DNA of 47,411 bases, from positions 1 through 47,411 of the IMG/VR virus record IMGVR_UViG_3300046471_000230; one strand, written 5' to 3'. Shown here piece after piece: positions 15,442-23,162 of the stretch. Each line of letters begins with the position of its first letter. Position 1 is the first letter of the stretch. This DNA is from a virus. Made by a program: the position numbers and the translations under genes. The notes below the pieces were generated by a model. It saw only the letters and a program-made list of their open reading frames with translations, did no database searches and was not told where the DNA came from.

Positions 15442-15576
15442 TCAATTTCCTCGTTGAAGTTGCGTTATCTGGTGAAACTCGCCCGCCTCTATGTCGTCGT
15501 CCAGGCGCTGAATTTCGGCCAGCACGATCAGCAGGACGCTGGCGAAGGTGAGGGCCAAGCCGATGCGCCGGATCAT
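15442..15576 (-). CDS. Small single-TM phage protein
   Basis: 44 residues from ATG 15576, which overlaps the upstream stop as ATGA; an in-frame ATG at 15609 would give 55 residues. It has a basic N-terminus, one membrane helix (IGLALTFASVLLIVLAEI) and an acidic tail. The stop is 2 nt from the ATG of the annealing-protein gene. It is too short to assign; the junctions support it. Confidence 0.5.
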   Translation of the reverse strand: MIRRIGLALTFASVLLIVLAEIQRLDDDIEAGEFHQITQLQRGN

Positions 15577-15815
15577 GGCGCGCTCGGGTCGGAGGCGAGG
15601 CCGCGCCATGGGAGCTCTTGCTCATACGAGGGTGTGCGCTCCTCATCTGCGCCGGCAATTTCCCAGCGGGATGAGCGCCATTTCAAGCCATCCCACATAG
15701 AAAAATTGGGCTTACCATTTTCCATGCAGGTCCCGGTGTCATCACGCTCGTACACGCCAACCCGCAGCGGCTTCACATCACCCGAGAACCAAGGCGTGAC
15801 CGGAAGCGCGCTCAT
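15573..15815 (-). CDS. Small phage hypothetical protein
   Basis: 80 residues. It opens MSALPVTPWFSGDVKPLRVG and continues with VYERD and MWDGLKWR, a pattern of small conserved phage proteins containing a compact beta-rich fold around Trp residues. Function is not known. It overlaps both neighbours by ATGA. Confidence 0.6.
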   Translation of the reverse strand: MSALPVTPWFSGDVKPLRVGVYERDDTGTCMENGKPNFSMWDGLKWRSSRWEIAGADEERTPSYEQELPWRGLASDPSAP

Positions 15816-15982
15816 GCCGCACCGCCACAGAACGCAATCGCGTACATCGCAGCAACGTAGGCCACCAGGACAGTCGCCAGAGCTGCCATGCTGCCGCTGG
15901 TGATGAACTCGTAGGCGTGGATCGCAGCGCGGCATACAGGGCCGTAGCGGCGGGTGGGGAATACAACTCGGTCGATGCTCAT
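15812..15982 (-). CDS. Small single-TM phage protein
   Basis: 56 residues. A cationic N-terminal half (RVVFPTRRYGPVCRAAI) is followed by one membrane helix (AALATVLVAYVAAMYAIAF). Both ends overlap neighbours in ATGA junctions, which is the main support. No family is recognised. Confidence 0.5.
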   Translation of the reverse strand: MSIDRVVFPTRRYGPVCRAAIHAYEFITSGSMAALATVLVAYVAAMYAIAFCGGAA

Positions 15983-16218
15983 TTGGCGCTCCGTGCGGCC
16001 AGCATTGCGTCGGCCATGATGTAAGCCGCACTTGCAATAGCTGCTGCAAAAACGTGCGGGTTTTCATTTACGGCGGCGGCATCATCGGCAGTTACTTCAA
16101 TAAACGGAACCATCGCCTTTGCTGCAAAGTAGTCGCGCAGCGTCATGCCGTTGAAGTCCTCGTCATCTTCGAGGTTTGGGACCGGGAGCGCTGGGCCGCC
16201 GTTTTTGAGTGGTGTCAT
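15979..16218 (-). CDS. Small phage hypothetical protein
   Basis: 79 residues with GGAGAG upstream. The core GMTLRDYFAAKAMVPF and the helix AAIASAAYIMADAMLAAR match a widespread small phage family of unknown function, often annotated only as a phage protein near recombination genes. It is part of the coupled leftward early operon. Confidence 0.65.
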   Translation of the reverse strand: MTPLKNGGPALPVPNLEDDEDFNGMTLRDYFAAKAMVPFIEVTADDAAAVNENPHVFAAAIASAAYIMADAMLAARSAK

Positions 16219-16249
16219 CGCTGCTCTCCTGTGTAATTTGTGTGGTGAA

Positions 16250-16537
16250 TCAGTACCGCGTCGACTGGCTGCGGTTCACGCTGGCCATGTCGCGAATGAT
16301 CGGATCACGCGAGTTGCGGCGGTCAAGGTAGTAGCCGAGGTTTTCCAGCTGCTTGCCGCTGAACAGCGTGGTGATGTTGTGCTGCGTGCCGGCGACCATT
16401 ACGGTCTGCACATCGCAGCCCCACTCGCCTGACCAGTCGCCGTACAGGTCGATCGCCAGCGTTTCGTCGTAGTCGTGGTTCGCGGCAAGCAGCGTGCCGA
16501 TTGGCGCTTGCAGGTTGGTCAGGTCACTGGTTCCCAT
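16250..16537 (-). CDS. First gene of the leftward recombination operon, hypothetical
   Basis: 95 residues from ATG 16537, which has GGAGAAGAG upstream. It contains a LAIDLYGDWSGEWGCDV segment and ends in a basic tail. No family is recognised. It is the first gene after the strong leftward promoter at 16608-16636 and so is probably expressed early and under repressor control. Confidence 0.55.
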   Translation of the reverse strand: MGTSDLTNLQAPIGTLLAANHDYDETLAIDLYGDWSGEWGCDVQTVMVAGTQHNITTLFSGKQLENLGYYLDRRNSRDPIIRDMASVNRSQSTRY

Positions 16538-16607
16538 GCTCTTCTCCGGTATGCGCCGCAGCGCGTTTCGATGATTGTTGGTCGCCTGTTTCGCTCCCCT
16601 GATTTGC

Positions 16608-16636
16608 ATATTACGCATATATTGATTATGCGTCAA
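16608..16636 (-). promoter_or_regulatory. pL-like leftward promoter with operator
   Basis: On the minus strand TTGACG (complement of 16631-16636), a 17-bp spacer and TAATAT (complement of 16608-16613) form a near-consensus promoter. Between the boxes lies the inverted repeat ACGCATA (16613-16619) and TATGCGT (16627-16633) with a 7-nt centre. The motif ATATGCGTA is shared with the operator region at 18279-18330. A weak divergent promoter (TTGATT 16622-16627, 17 bp, TACAAA) points right. Confidence 0.7.
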
Positions 16637-16728
16637 GCGCAAATTACAAAAGAAAACTGTTAAGATTTGTGCGCGCACCGATCCTCGGGGCGTAAAAAAG
16701 CCCCGGCTGGCGGGGCGTGGAGAGAACT

Positions 16729-17223
16729 ATGTTTGTGCTACCAAAAGGGACGCTGATTAAGCTTGAGGGGATGGAACTACAACTGCTTAGTGATATGGAG
16801 GTTCACGGCATGGCCGCCGACCGCGAAATCTCGATGGCGATATTCAATGAACGGGCAGCTGCCCCCTACCGGCAGCTTGACGCGCTCGGCACGAAAATCA
16901 GAAGTGCTACGTGTTCGGCGCGCGAGGCCCTGGCGTCGAAGATGCGGCTAGAAGCATTGCTGATTCAGCGGCTTGAAAGCCTGCAACGTGAGATTCATTC
17001 CGAGACTCAGCTAGAAGCGATGCTCCAGCGCCAAGAAAAAGTCGCTGGAGGGACGCAGACAGCGACGGGCCCGCGCATTGGCCAAGAAGTGCAATTACCG
17101 CAATCTGAGTCGCACGTTGATAGCCCCCAATGCTCTGGTGCGCCGAAATCAACACATCCACCTTCGATTGAAGCTGCGCTAGCTCTTGTTCAAGCTCTGC
17201 AATTCGTTTTGAATCAGTCATAG
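16729..17223 (+). CDS. Hypothetical phage protein, antisense-overlapping the 16907 gene
   Basis: 164 residues from ATG 16729 behind GGAGAGAA. The opening FVLPKGTLIKLEGMELQLLSD resembles small phage proteins that begin with a beta barrel-like strand pattern, followed by a helical region to about residue 105. The last 60 residues look like translated antisense. It overlaps 16907-17221 on the other strand by about 315 nt, so either the C-terminus or one of the two genes is not real. A GC hairpin (CGGGGC/GCCCCG, 16687-16707) precedes it. Confidence 0.4.
   Translation: MFVLPKGTLIKLEGMELQLLSDMEVHGMAADREISMAIFNERAAAPYRQLDALGTKIRSATCSAREALASKMRLEALLIQRLESLQREIHSETQLEAMLQRQEKVAGGTQTATGPRIGQEVQLPQSESHVDSPQCSGAPKSTHPPSIEAALALVQALQFVLNQS
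16907..17221 (-). CDS. Small phage protein with N-terminal coiled coil
   Basis: 104 residues from ATG 17221 preceded by AAAGG. Residues 5-30 (RIAELEQELAQLQSKVDVLI) are a clear leucine-zipper-like helix. A central segment ATQIAVIALLGQC is hydrophobic and a Pro-rich end follows. It lies downstream of, and in the same orientation as, the repressor gene. The second half overlaps the opposite-strand gene at 16729. Function unknown. Confidence 0.5.
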   Translation of the reverse strand: MTDSKRIAELEQELAQLQSKVDVLISAHQSIGGYQRATQIAVIALLGQCAGPSLSASLQRLFLGAGASLLAESRNESHVAGFQAAESAMLLAASSTPGPRAPNT

Positions 17224-17262
17224 TACCTTTCATCCCGCGCCAACATGGGCGGGGATTATTTA

Positions 17263-17505
17263 TTAGTAGTGACCTTTTAACGGCTGAATAAACACCCGCT
17301 GATATTCGTCGGTTGTGCGCTCGATGCCGGCAAGCTTTTCATTGGCATCGAAGACCTGATTTTCAATACGTGATAGCCCATCGAGCAAATGCCGTTGATT
17401 CTCGGCCACTGCATCGCTCAGCAATGACAATGAGGTGGCGCACGCCTTTGCCCAAGAGGCAATTCGCCAAAGGAAGAAACATACTGCGACCAATAAAAAT
17501 TCCAT
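17263..17505 (-). CDS. Small membrane-anchored phage protein
   Basis: 80 residues. The first 15 residues (MEFLLVAVCFFLWRI) are a membrane anchor or signal-like segment, followed by a helical, coiled-coil-like part (AENQRHLLDGLSRIENQVFD). It lies downstream of the repressor in the same direction, where lysogenic-conversion or exclusion genes are often found; no function can be assigned. Confidence 0.5.
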   Translation of the reverse strand: MEFLLVAVCFFLWRIASWAKACATSLSLLSDAVAENQRHLLDGLSRIENQVFDANEKLAGIERTTDEYQRVFIQPLKGHY

Positions 17506-17568
17506 TTAATCCCCATTAATTATTTTTAAATTGATCATTTTCCGACATGATGGCGTGCGGTTTCGCCA

Positions 17569-18249
17569 TTACAAACGCTCGCTCTCCCGCCGAACAACTC
17601 TTCCAATGACCAGGCAAGCCTCCCCTCTGCACACCTTGCGGCCATGTTTCCTCTTATCCAGATTATCGGACGTGAGCCACCAGTCCCCGGCGTCCCGCTC
17701 CATGCGCTTTACGACGGCATCGCCCTCGTAATTAATCGCAAAAACTACGCCATCAACAGGTTTCTTATCGGCTGTATTGATTATTACAACATCATCTTCG
17801 TAAAGTGTCGGTTCCATGCTCTCGCCCCTAACGCGAATCACATATAACTTCTCGGGGTCGAAATTATGGCGTTTGATCCAGTCAGCTGGTACAGCAAGGG
17901 TGGCTCCATCATAAAATTCCGGCTCAGTCTCAAACTCATTAAACCCACCAGTAAGTTTCAATTTCACTTTCCGAATATGAACCCATCGCGGGTCCTCGTC
18001 ATCGACGACCTCAACCGAGCGCAACACAAAGCCTTTCAGCCCCTTTGCCTGCTCATCCGACATGAAGAACACGGCAACAGGCACCTCTAAGGCCTCGGCC
18101 AGCTTGTTCAAAGTGGCATCACTGTAGCCCTGTACGTCGCGCTCCAGGCGCGACAAGTTACCAACATCACTCTCGATCTGAGCGGCGAGCTGGTTGAGGG
18201 TCAGGCCCTTTTCTTTGCGTAATTTGCGAATTGTTGTGCCAATAGTCAT
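17569..18249 (-). CDS. S24-family phage repressor (CI-like)
   Basis: 226 residues. The helix-turn-helix domain is residues 1-60 (LTLNQLAAQIESDVGNLSRLE). The C-terminal LexA/S24 domain has the catalytic pair Ser144 (GESMEPTL) and Lys181 (GDAVVKRM). No Ala-Gly or Cys-Gly dipeptide is visible in the linker (about residues 80-118), where the self-cleavage site normally lies. It would maintain lysogeny by binding operators at 18279-18330 and 16613-16633. It is divergent from the Cro-like gene. Confidence 0.88.
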   Translation of the reverse strand: MTIGTTIRKLRKEKGLTLNQLAAQIESDVGNLSRLERDVQGYSDATLNKLAEALEVPVAVFFMSDEQAKGLKGFVLRSVEVVDDEDPRWVHIRKVKLKLTGGFNEFETEPEFYDGATLAVPADWIKRHNFDPEKLYVIRVRGESMEPTLYEDDVVIINTADKKPVDGVVFAINYEGDAVVKRMERDAGDWWLTSDNLDKRKHGRKVCRGEACLVIGRVVRRESERL

Positions 18250-18278
18250 ATTCTGATCGTCTCTTTTTATTGCGGCAG

Positions 18279-18330
18279 ACGCAAAGCGTGTTGCGCAAAC
18301 TTTGAACCGGATGTAATATGCGTACTACGC
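18279..18330 (+). promoter_or_regulatory. pR-like promoter and operators between repressor and Cro-like genes
   Basis: TTGCGC (18291-18296), 17 bp, TAATAT (18314-18319) form the rightward promoter. Operator-like inverted repeats lie at 18279-18289 (ACGC-AAA-GCGT) and 18320-18330 (GCGTA-C-TACGC). CGCAAACTTT is directly repeated at 18294-18303 and 18328-18337. The second operator overlaps the predicted transcription start. The shared ATATGCGTA links it to the pL-like site at 16.6 kb. Confidence 0.65.
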
Positions 18331-18350
18331 AAACTTTTCTCTGGCACATC

Positions 18351-18566
18351 ATGAAATCTCCTCTTCGCCGCGCACGTGAGACAGCAGGGCAAACCATCGT
18401 CGAGGTCGGCCGCGCAGTCGGCGTCGACGCTGGGAATCTTTCGCGCATTGAAAACAGCAAGCAGAAGGCATCAACCGAACTTGCCGAGAAGTTGGCAAAG
18501 CATTTCGGTGGACTGATAACCGAACTTGAAATTTTGTACCCGGAGCGATCCGAAGCAACCACGTAA
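18351..18566 (+). CDS. Cro-like helix-turn-helix protein
   Basis: 71 residues from ATG 18351; an in-frame ATG at 18318 lies within the -10 box of the predicted promoter and would precede the transcript. The helix-turn-helix is about residues 10-45 (AGQTIVEVGRAVGVDAGNLSRIE). It is the first rightward early gene, divergent from the repressor, the classic Cro position. No good Shine-Dalgarno is seen. Confidence 0.75.
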   Translation: MKSPLRRARETAGQTIVEVGRAVGVDAGNLSRIENSKQKASTELAEKLAKHFGGLITELEILYPERSEATT

Positions 18567-18627
18567 TCCCCCCCAGCAGTTACCCCGTCCCACCAATCCA
18601 CGCAACTTGATTCACCTGGAGAACGAA

Positions 18628-18876
18628 ATGCCCAAAAGCGAAACCAGCCGTACCGAAATCCTCCGCGTCCGACTGCGACCGGATCAGAAGTCGAACTTTG
18701 CCAAGTGTGCAGCAGCCAGAGGCCTGGCGTCTGCGACCCACGCATACAACCTGCTGATCGGCGACATGGCGCATGTTAGGCCACGCACCGAGCAGCGCAA
18801 AGGGGCCACTCGTAGGCCAGTTCACTTCCCGAACCGCGAGACGTTCGGCGTGCGTTGCTCTCGGAGATTGGTTTAA
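18628..18876 (+). CDS. Small basic phage protein, possible ribbon-helix-helix
   Basis: 82 residues from ATG 18628 with GGAG upstream. TEILRVRLRPDQKSNFAKCA followed by RGLASATHAYNLLIG resembles a ribbon-helix-helix fold. The C-terminal 30 residues are basic and probably disordered. It sits directly after the Cro-like gene and may be another early regulator; the target is unknown. Confidence 0.55.
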   Translation: MPKSETSRTEILRVRLRPDQKSNFAKCAAARGLASATHAYNLLIGDMAHVRPRTEQRKGATRRPVHFPNRETFGVRCSRRLV

Positions 18877-18930
18877 AGGCTTCCGTCTCCGGGGCCAACC
18901 TACACAACCTAGCGGTTAAAAGGACACAAG

Positions 18931-19134
18931 ATGGAACGAACATCAGAACAAGTCGGCAACGACAAACCAACCAGCGAGCTGGCCGTCATGGCCTTCAAAG
19001 TGGCAGACCAGCGCCGGCTGTGCATCGGTTGCAAGGGCCAGGCGCGTCTCCGTGAGGATGGCCGCCTGCAAGCAAAGGTCGACGAGCTGGCCGTCGCTGT
19101 CGCGCGTTATCGCAAATCGGTGGTGGCACCATGA
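18931..19134 (+). CDS. Small phage hypothetical protein
   Basis: 67 residues with AAGGA upstream. It contains a CIGC pair (RRLCIGCKGQARL) and a helical, charged C-terminus (LQAKVDELAVAVARYR). The next gene starts within its stop (ATGA). No family is recognised. Confidence 0.5.
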   Translation: MERTSEQVGNDKPTSELAVMAFKVADQRRLCIGCKGQARLREDGRLQAKVDELAVAVARYRKSVVAP

Positions 19135-19319
19135 CGGCCGATACCATCGTCACCCGCGCTCACATCGAGCAGAAGGCCATCAGCGCCTTCGCGCGCGGCG
19201 TCAAGCGCCACGAACACGGCTTCAACTGGCACGCAGCAGCACTGCCTGTTTGGCTCGCTGCCTGGGACAAATGCGCCGAGTTCGCGGAATCGGTCGCTGA
19301 TCGTCGGGTGGCGCCATGA
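19131..19319 (+). CDS. Small phage hypothetical protein
   Basis: 62 residues, coupled to both neighbours by ATGA overlaps. It is helical with an aromatic centre (HEHGFNWHAAALPVWLAAWDKC). Placed directly before the replication gene. Function unknown. Confidence 0.5.
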   Translation: MTADTIVTRAHIEQKAISAFARGVKRHEHGFNWHAAALPVWLAAWDKCAEFAESVADRRVAP

Positions 19320-20065
19320 ACTTCTTCAAGCATCACATCGGTGATTACGATCAGGCCACGCGTCACCTGACGTTCGTCGAGGATGCCGCCTACTCCCGTA
19401 TGATCCGCAAGTACTACGCGGAAGAACGCCCCCTCCCTGCCGACATCAAGCGCATCCAGCGCCTGATTGGCGCACGCACCAAAGAAGAACTGCAAGCTGT
19501 TGAGTCCGTCCTAGAAGAGTTCTTTGTCTTGCAGGATGACGGATGGCATCAGGTTCGCTGCGACGGTGAAATTCAAGTGGCGCAAGAAAAAGCGTCGAAG
19601 AACCGTTCGGTTGGAAAACTCGGTGGTCGTCCTCGCAAAACAGAAACCAACCCGGTTCAAAAAAATAACCATGATGGTTATTACCCGGAAACCCAAACGG
19701 TTTCTGAAAATAACCCTAGCCAGACACCAGTAACCAGTAACCAGAATAAAGACGACGACACTGGCGAATCGAACTCAGCAGGCGTCGCGTCGTCGGGGCC
19801 GAGGATCGGGGAAATCTGCATCCTGCTGCGCTCCAAGGGAATCAACACCAGCCCTGCTGCGCTGGCTGCGCATTCCTGGCCAACGGAAAAAGGGTCGACC
19901 AACGACCTCATCGAAACCGCTGTCCTCATTGCCAAACAGAACAAGCCGAACAGCCCGATATCTGTCAACTACCTGCGTCCGATCATGGACGAACTGCTAC
20001 ACCCTACCAAGGGTAAAGCGAATGGCGCTGCCCCATCGGGGCCGATGCCGAAGGACTGGCTTTGA
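19316..20065 (+). CDS. DUF1376 phage replication protein (O-like)
   Basis: 249 residues. Residues 1-90 match DUF1376: FFKHHIGDYDQATRHLTFVE, AAYSRMIRKYYAEERPLP and a RIQRLIGARTKEE helix. A basic linker (KLGGRPRKTETN) and a helical C-terminal domain follow. DUF1376 proteins sit just before helicase genes in phages and serve as replication initiators or helicase loaders. The stop overlaps the next gene. Confidence 0.82.
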   Translation: MNFFKHHIGDYDQATRHLTFVEDAAYSRMIRKYYAEERPLPADIKRIQRLIGARTKEELQAVESVLEEFFVLQDDGWHQVRCDGEIQVAQEKASKNRSVGKLGGRPRKTETNPVQKNNHDGYYPETQTVSENNPSQTPVTSNQNKDDDTGESNSAGVASSGPRIGEICILLRSKGINTSPAALAAHSWPTEKGSTNDLIETAVLIAKQNKPNSPISVNYLRPIMDELLHPTKGKANGAAPSGPMPKDWL

Positions 20066-20502
20066 TCGCCCCGAACGCCAAGCCAATCGTGGATGCACGG
20101 TTGCGCGGCCTCAAGCCGGAAGGTCTGGTGCTGGTCTCGATGGTAGGCGGCATCAACGTTGCAAACCCGGTCGTACGCGCTGTCCCTGCCGTTGAATACG
20201 ACTGGCGCTGGGTGCGTGACCTGGAGGTTTGCGTCTACGTTGGCGACCGCAACGATTGGGCCGAGACCGTCAAGGAAATAGCTAAGGCCCGGCCCTCCTA
20301 CCTCGCGATCTGGAATTGCATTGGCCGCTGGGGTGCTCGCGTTTTTCTGGTGCCGACGCCGGAAGAAATCGAGAACCCGCAACGTGACTGGCAATGGCAG
20401 CTCGATTTCCTCGCCTGGCTGGACTTTCAAAACGACGACTTTTTCGCTTGCCGCACCTACGCGCGCAACGCTGGAGGCATTCCGTATGCAATTAATCCCT
20501 GA
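20062..20502 (+). CDS. Phage replication-region protein of unknown function
   Basis: 146 residues from a TTG start at 20062 that overlaps the preceding stop (TTGA). The body is alpha/beta with several Trp residues (YDWRWVRDLEVCVYVGD, YLAIWNCIGRWGARVF). It lies between the DUF1376 and helicase genes, overlapping the helicase start by 17 nt, which suggests a replication role. I do not recognise the family. Confidence 0.6.
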   Translation: MIAPNAKPIVDARLRGLKPEGLVLVSMVGGINVANPVVRAVPAVEYDWRWVRDLEVCVYVGDRNDWAETVKEIAKARPSYLAIWNCIGRWGARVFLVPTPEEIENPQRDWQWQLDFLAWLDFQNDDFFACRTYARNAGGIPYAINP

Positions 20503-21424
20503 CACGCTGGACTTCGCCGCCTACATGGAGGAGCCGGAAACGCACGATATCCGTCCTGCTTCTGACTGGCTGCAAGAGACCATCGACGCTTTCTACGCGC
20601 CGCCTGACAGCACGCCTGTTCCCACGATGCTGTGGAAGAAAACAGACGGCAAGGTCAACTTCCGCAGGGGCGAGGTTTCGCTGTGGGCCGGCGTCAACGG
20701 GCACGGCAAATCCATGTTCCTGTCCCAGGTGGTGCTGGACCTGTGCTACCAGACCGAGCGCGTGCTGGTCTCGTCGTTCGAAATGAAGCCGGCCAAGCAG
20801 ATGCACCGTATGAGCCGCCAAGCGTACGCCGGCCGCGAGCCTGCTATTCCGTTCTTGAAAGCGTTCCACGGCTGGACCGATGGCCGCCTCTGGATGTACG
20901 ACCACGTTGGCTCTGTCGAGTGGCGCAAGTTGATTGCGGTCATGCGCTACGCCGCCAAGACCTTCGGAATTACCCACTTCGTGATTGACAGCCTGATGAA
21001 ATGCGTGAAGGGCGAGGACGACTACAACGCGCAGAAAGATTTCGTCAACGAGCTGTGCGCCTTCGCTGTGGCCCACGGCGTGCATGTCCACCTGGTGCAC
21101 CACGTTCGCAAAGGCGAGAGCGAACACAAGGCCCCCGGCAAGTTCGACATCAAGGGTGCCGGCGCAATCACCGACATGGTGGACAACGTGTTCATCGTGT
21201 GGCGCAACAAGAAGGCCGAGCAGGAAGAGACCGGCGACCCGACGTGCATCTTGGCGTGCGAGAAACAGCGCAATGGTGAGTTCGAAGGCAAGTTCGGCTT
21301 CTGGTTTGACATGGCCAGCCAGCAGTACCTGGAAGTGCAAGGCCAGATTCCCGCGCGCTACAACGTCAACAAGCCGACCAATTTCTCCAAGATTGCGCTC
21401 AACGTACAAGAGGTGGCGGCGTGA
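20486..21424 (+). CDS. DnaB-like replicative helicase (RecA fold)
   Basis: 312 residues from ATG 20486, chosen for GGAGG 9 nt upstream; a longer in-frame start overlaps the previous gene. Walker A is GVNGHGKS (residues 69-76), Walker B is THFVIDSL near 156-163, and HVHLVHHVRKGE plus KGAGAITDMVDNVF correspond to the H3/H4 motifs of DnaB/Twinkle-type helicases. The N-terminal DnaB domain is missing, as in several phage helicases. It unwinds phage DNA ahead of the host replisome. Confidence 0.85.
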   Translation: MQLIPDTLDFAAYMEEPETHDIRPASDWLQETIDAFYAPPDSTPVPTMLWKKTDGKVNFRRGEVSLWAGVNGHGKSMFLSQVVLDLCYQTERVLVSSFEMKPAKQMHRMSRQAYAGREPAIPFLKAFHGWTDGRLWMYDHVGSVEWRKLIAVMRYAAKTFGITHFVIDSLMKCVKGEDDYNAQKDFVNELCAFAVAHGVHVHLVHHVRKGESEHKAPGKFDIKGAGAITDMVDNVFIVWRNKKAEQEETGDPTCILACEKQRNGEFEGKFGFWFDMASQQYLEVQGQIPARYNVNKPTNFSKIALNVQEVAA

Positions 21425-21711
21425 CGAATTACGAAACCGGCGTTGTGTATGTTTGGCAGAACCAAGTCAACGAATATGCGCACTTGAACGGCCGCGAATG
21501 CGTGGTCACAGGGCCAGTTGATTTTCACATGGATTGGAACGGGAAATTCCCACCTGGATGGCCAACAGACACGCCGGATTTCATTTGGCCGTACGACGCC
21601 ATCATTTACGCGCAGGCAGGCGACCTGCGCCGCAAGCAGCCGCCGGCCGGCGAGGAATCCGTACTGCGCATGTTCACCGCCCCGGCGCCGCGCGAACTGG
21701 AGCCAGCATGA
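21421..21711 (+). CDS. Small phage hypothetical protein
   Basis: 96 residues from a GTG start overlapping the helicase stop (GTGA). It is rich in aromatic residues (YETGVVYVWQNQVNEYAHLN, FIWPYDAIIYAQ), with a short beta-rich look and a Pro/Ala tail. Similar small proteins follow replication genes in other temperate phages. Function unknown. Confidence 0.55.
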   Translation: MTNYETGVVYVWQNQVNEYAHLNGRECVVTGPVDFHMDWNGKFPPGWPTDTPDFIWPYDAIIYAQAGDLRRKQPPAGEESVLRMFTAPAPRELEPA

Positions 21712-21941
21712 CCGCCCGCACCCACAAAGCATGCGGCTTCTGCCGTCACTTCACCCGCCAGGACGACGCAGCCCAGGCAGCCGTTGGAATCGGCGCCTGC
21801 CACGGCTTTGACGGTGAAGTCGGCCCGATCGAGCCATTCGTGCGCGCCACCGCCCACCCATGCGTGCAGTACGACCGCGCGAAGGATCTGGCGGCGCGTG
21901 AACGGTTCGTGGCAGAGCATCAACAGAAGGAGGCGGTGTGA
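21708..21941 (+). CDS. Cys-rich small phage protein
   Basis: 77 residues, starting in an ATGA overlap. Cysteines at positions 9, 12, 31 and 49 (CGFCRHFTRQ, GACHGF, HPCVQY) could form one zinc site. The sequence resembles small Cys-rich proteins in the nin-like region of phages. Its stop overlaps the NinG start. Function unknown. Confidence 0.55.
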   Translation: MTARTHKACGFCRHFTRQDDAAQAAVGIGACHGFDGEVGPIEPFVRATAHPCVQYDRAKDLAARERFVAEHQQKEAV

Positions 21942-22522
21942 TCCGATCGGCTATTTCCCGCGCCCTCCCCTCCGAGCCGAAGCCACCTCGCGGCGCTAGG
22001 ATGCGCAAGTGCAAAGTGTGCCGCGCTCCGTTCGTGCCGCGGTCAGCATGGGCCAAGGCATGCGGGGCTGAATGCGCCCTGGCTGTGGCCCAGGACGAGC
22101 GCCGTGCCCAGGAGCGCAAGACCGACCGCGCGCGCAAGGTGGCGATGAAAAGCCGCGCGCAGTGGCTGAAGGAGGCGCAGACGGCGTTCAACGCATGGAT
22201 ACGCGCCCGGGACGCTGAGCAGCCCTGCATCAGTTGCGGCCGGTACCACGATGGCAAATACGATGCCGGCCACTTCCGCAGCGTCGGCGCCCAGCCAGCC
22301 CTGCGCTTCCACGAACTCAACTGCCACAAGCAGTGCGTGCCATGCAACCAGCACAAGGCCGGCAACGTCGTCGAGTACCGCATCCGGCTGCGCCAGCGCA
22401 TCGGTGACGCTGCCGTCGCGCTGCTGGAGCAGGATCACCCGCCAGCGAAATTCACCATCGAGCAAGCAAGGGCCATCAAGGCCGAATACGTGGCCCGGCT
22501 GAAAGAGATCAAAGCAGCATAA
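21938..22522 (+). CDS. ninG: NinG/Rap-family recombination protein
   Basis: 194 residues from a GTG start behind AAGGAGG. An N-terminal zinc site (CKVCRAPFVPRSAWAKACGAEC) is followed by the NinG core: WLKEAQTAFNAWIRARD, PCISCGRYHDGKYDAGHFRS and LNCHKQCVPCNQHKAGN, which together resemble an HNH-type metal centre. Lambda NinG (Rap) is a structure-specific nuclease that cuts D-loops and Holliday junctions. It closes the early replication/recombination run. Confidence 0.9.
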   Translation: MIRSAISRALPSEPKPPRGARMRKCKVCRAPFVPRSAWAKACGAECALAVAQDERRAQERKTDRARKVAMKSRAQWLKEAQTAFNAWIRARDAEQPCISCGRYHDGKYDAGHFRSVGAQPALRFHELNCHKQCVPCNQHKAGNVVEYRIRLRQRIGDAAVALLEQDHPPAKFTIEQARAIKAEYVARLKEIKAA

Positions 22523-22567
22523 CGCGATAGCGCGCCCGCGATCCGGCGCGCACATTGAAAGGTACAC

Positions 22568-23113
22568 ATGGACTCACTGGATTTCTTGCTTTGCGTCGTC
22601 GGGTTCGGCGCTGGCTTTCTTTTTGTGCGTACGGTTCTGAACGCCCGCGCCCGAGCCAAGCGTCGCGTTGCCGATGCGCTGGAGCGCACGCGCATCCTTA
22701 ACGCCGAGTTTGAGGCACGCGAAGCAGCGCGCGAGGCCGAACGTTATGCACGGACCCATGCACTCATTGAGAAGGCATCGCTTGCCGGATTGGGCGGCGG
22801 CAGCCGGCCGCAGATGTCAGCCGAAACGTCGCGCAAACGTCGCGATGAAGAAAACGCCGCGATCAATGCGCGCTACCAAAACGCCGCGAGCCCTTCCGAC
22901 ATGTACCCGATCGGCTACAACTTCGCGCCCGCGCCAGCGGCATCGCACGCTCCCGGCTATCACGGCGGCGGCGGCTCGTTTGACGGTGGCGGCGCATCCG
23001 GCGATTGGGGCAGTTCGTCAAGCTCCAGCAGCAGCGATTCGTGCAGCTCCAGCAGTTCCGACAGCAGTAGCTCGTCGTCCGATAGCGGAAGTTGCTCCAG
23101 CAGCTCCGACTGA
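22568..23113 (+). CDS. Membrane-anchored protein with Ser-rich tail
   Basis: 181 residues. A membrane helix (residues 5-25), a highly charged helical region (RAKRRVADALERTRILNAEF), then a Gly-rich segment (HGGGGSFDGGGASGDWG) and a final stretch of about 34 residues composed almost only of Ser, Asp, Cys and Gly. The serines are written with AGC, AGT, TCC, TCG and TCA, so the tail is not a simple triplet expansion. Gly-Ser ends of this kind occur in bacterial TPM/DUF2207-like membrane proteins. Function unknown. Confidence 0.6.
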   Translation: MDSLDFLLCVVGFGAGFLFVRTVLNARARAKRRVADALERTRILNAEFEAREAAREAERYARTHALIEKASLAGLGGGSRPQMSAETSRKRRDEENAAINARYQNAASPSDMYPIGYNFAPAPAASHAPGYHGGGGSFDGGGASGDWGSSSSSSSSDSCSSSSSDSSSSSSDSGSCSSSSD

Positions 23114-23162
23114 CCATTGCGCCCGCCGCCCGCGCCCATGGGCGGCACCACAAGGAAAAGAC

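Noticed and set aside
22980-23113. Triplet microsatellite in the Ser-rich tail
   Set aside because: Codons are mixed, so there is no uniform trinucleotide repeat.
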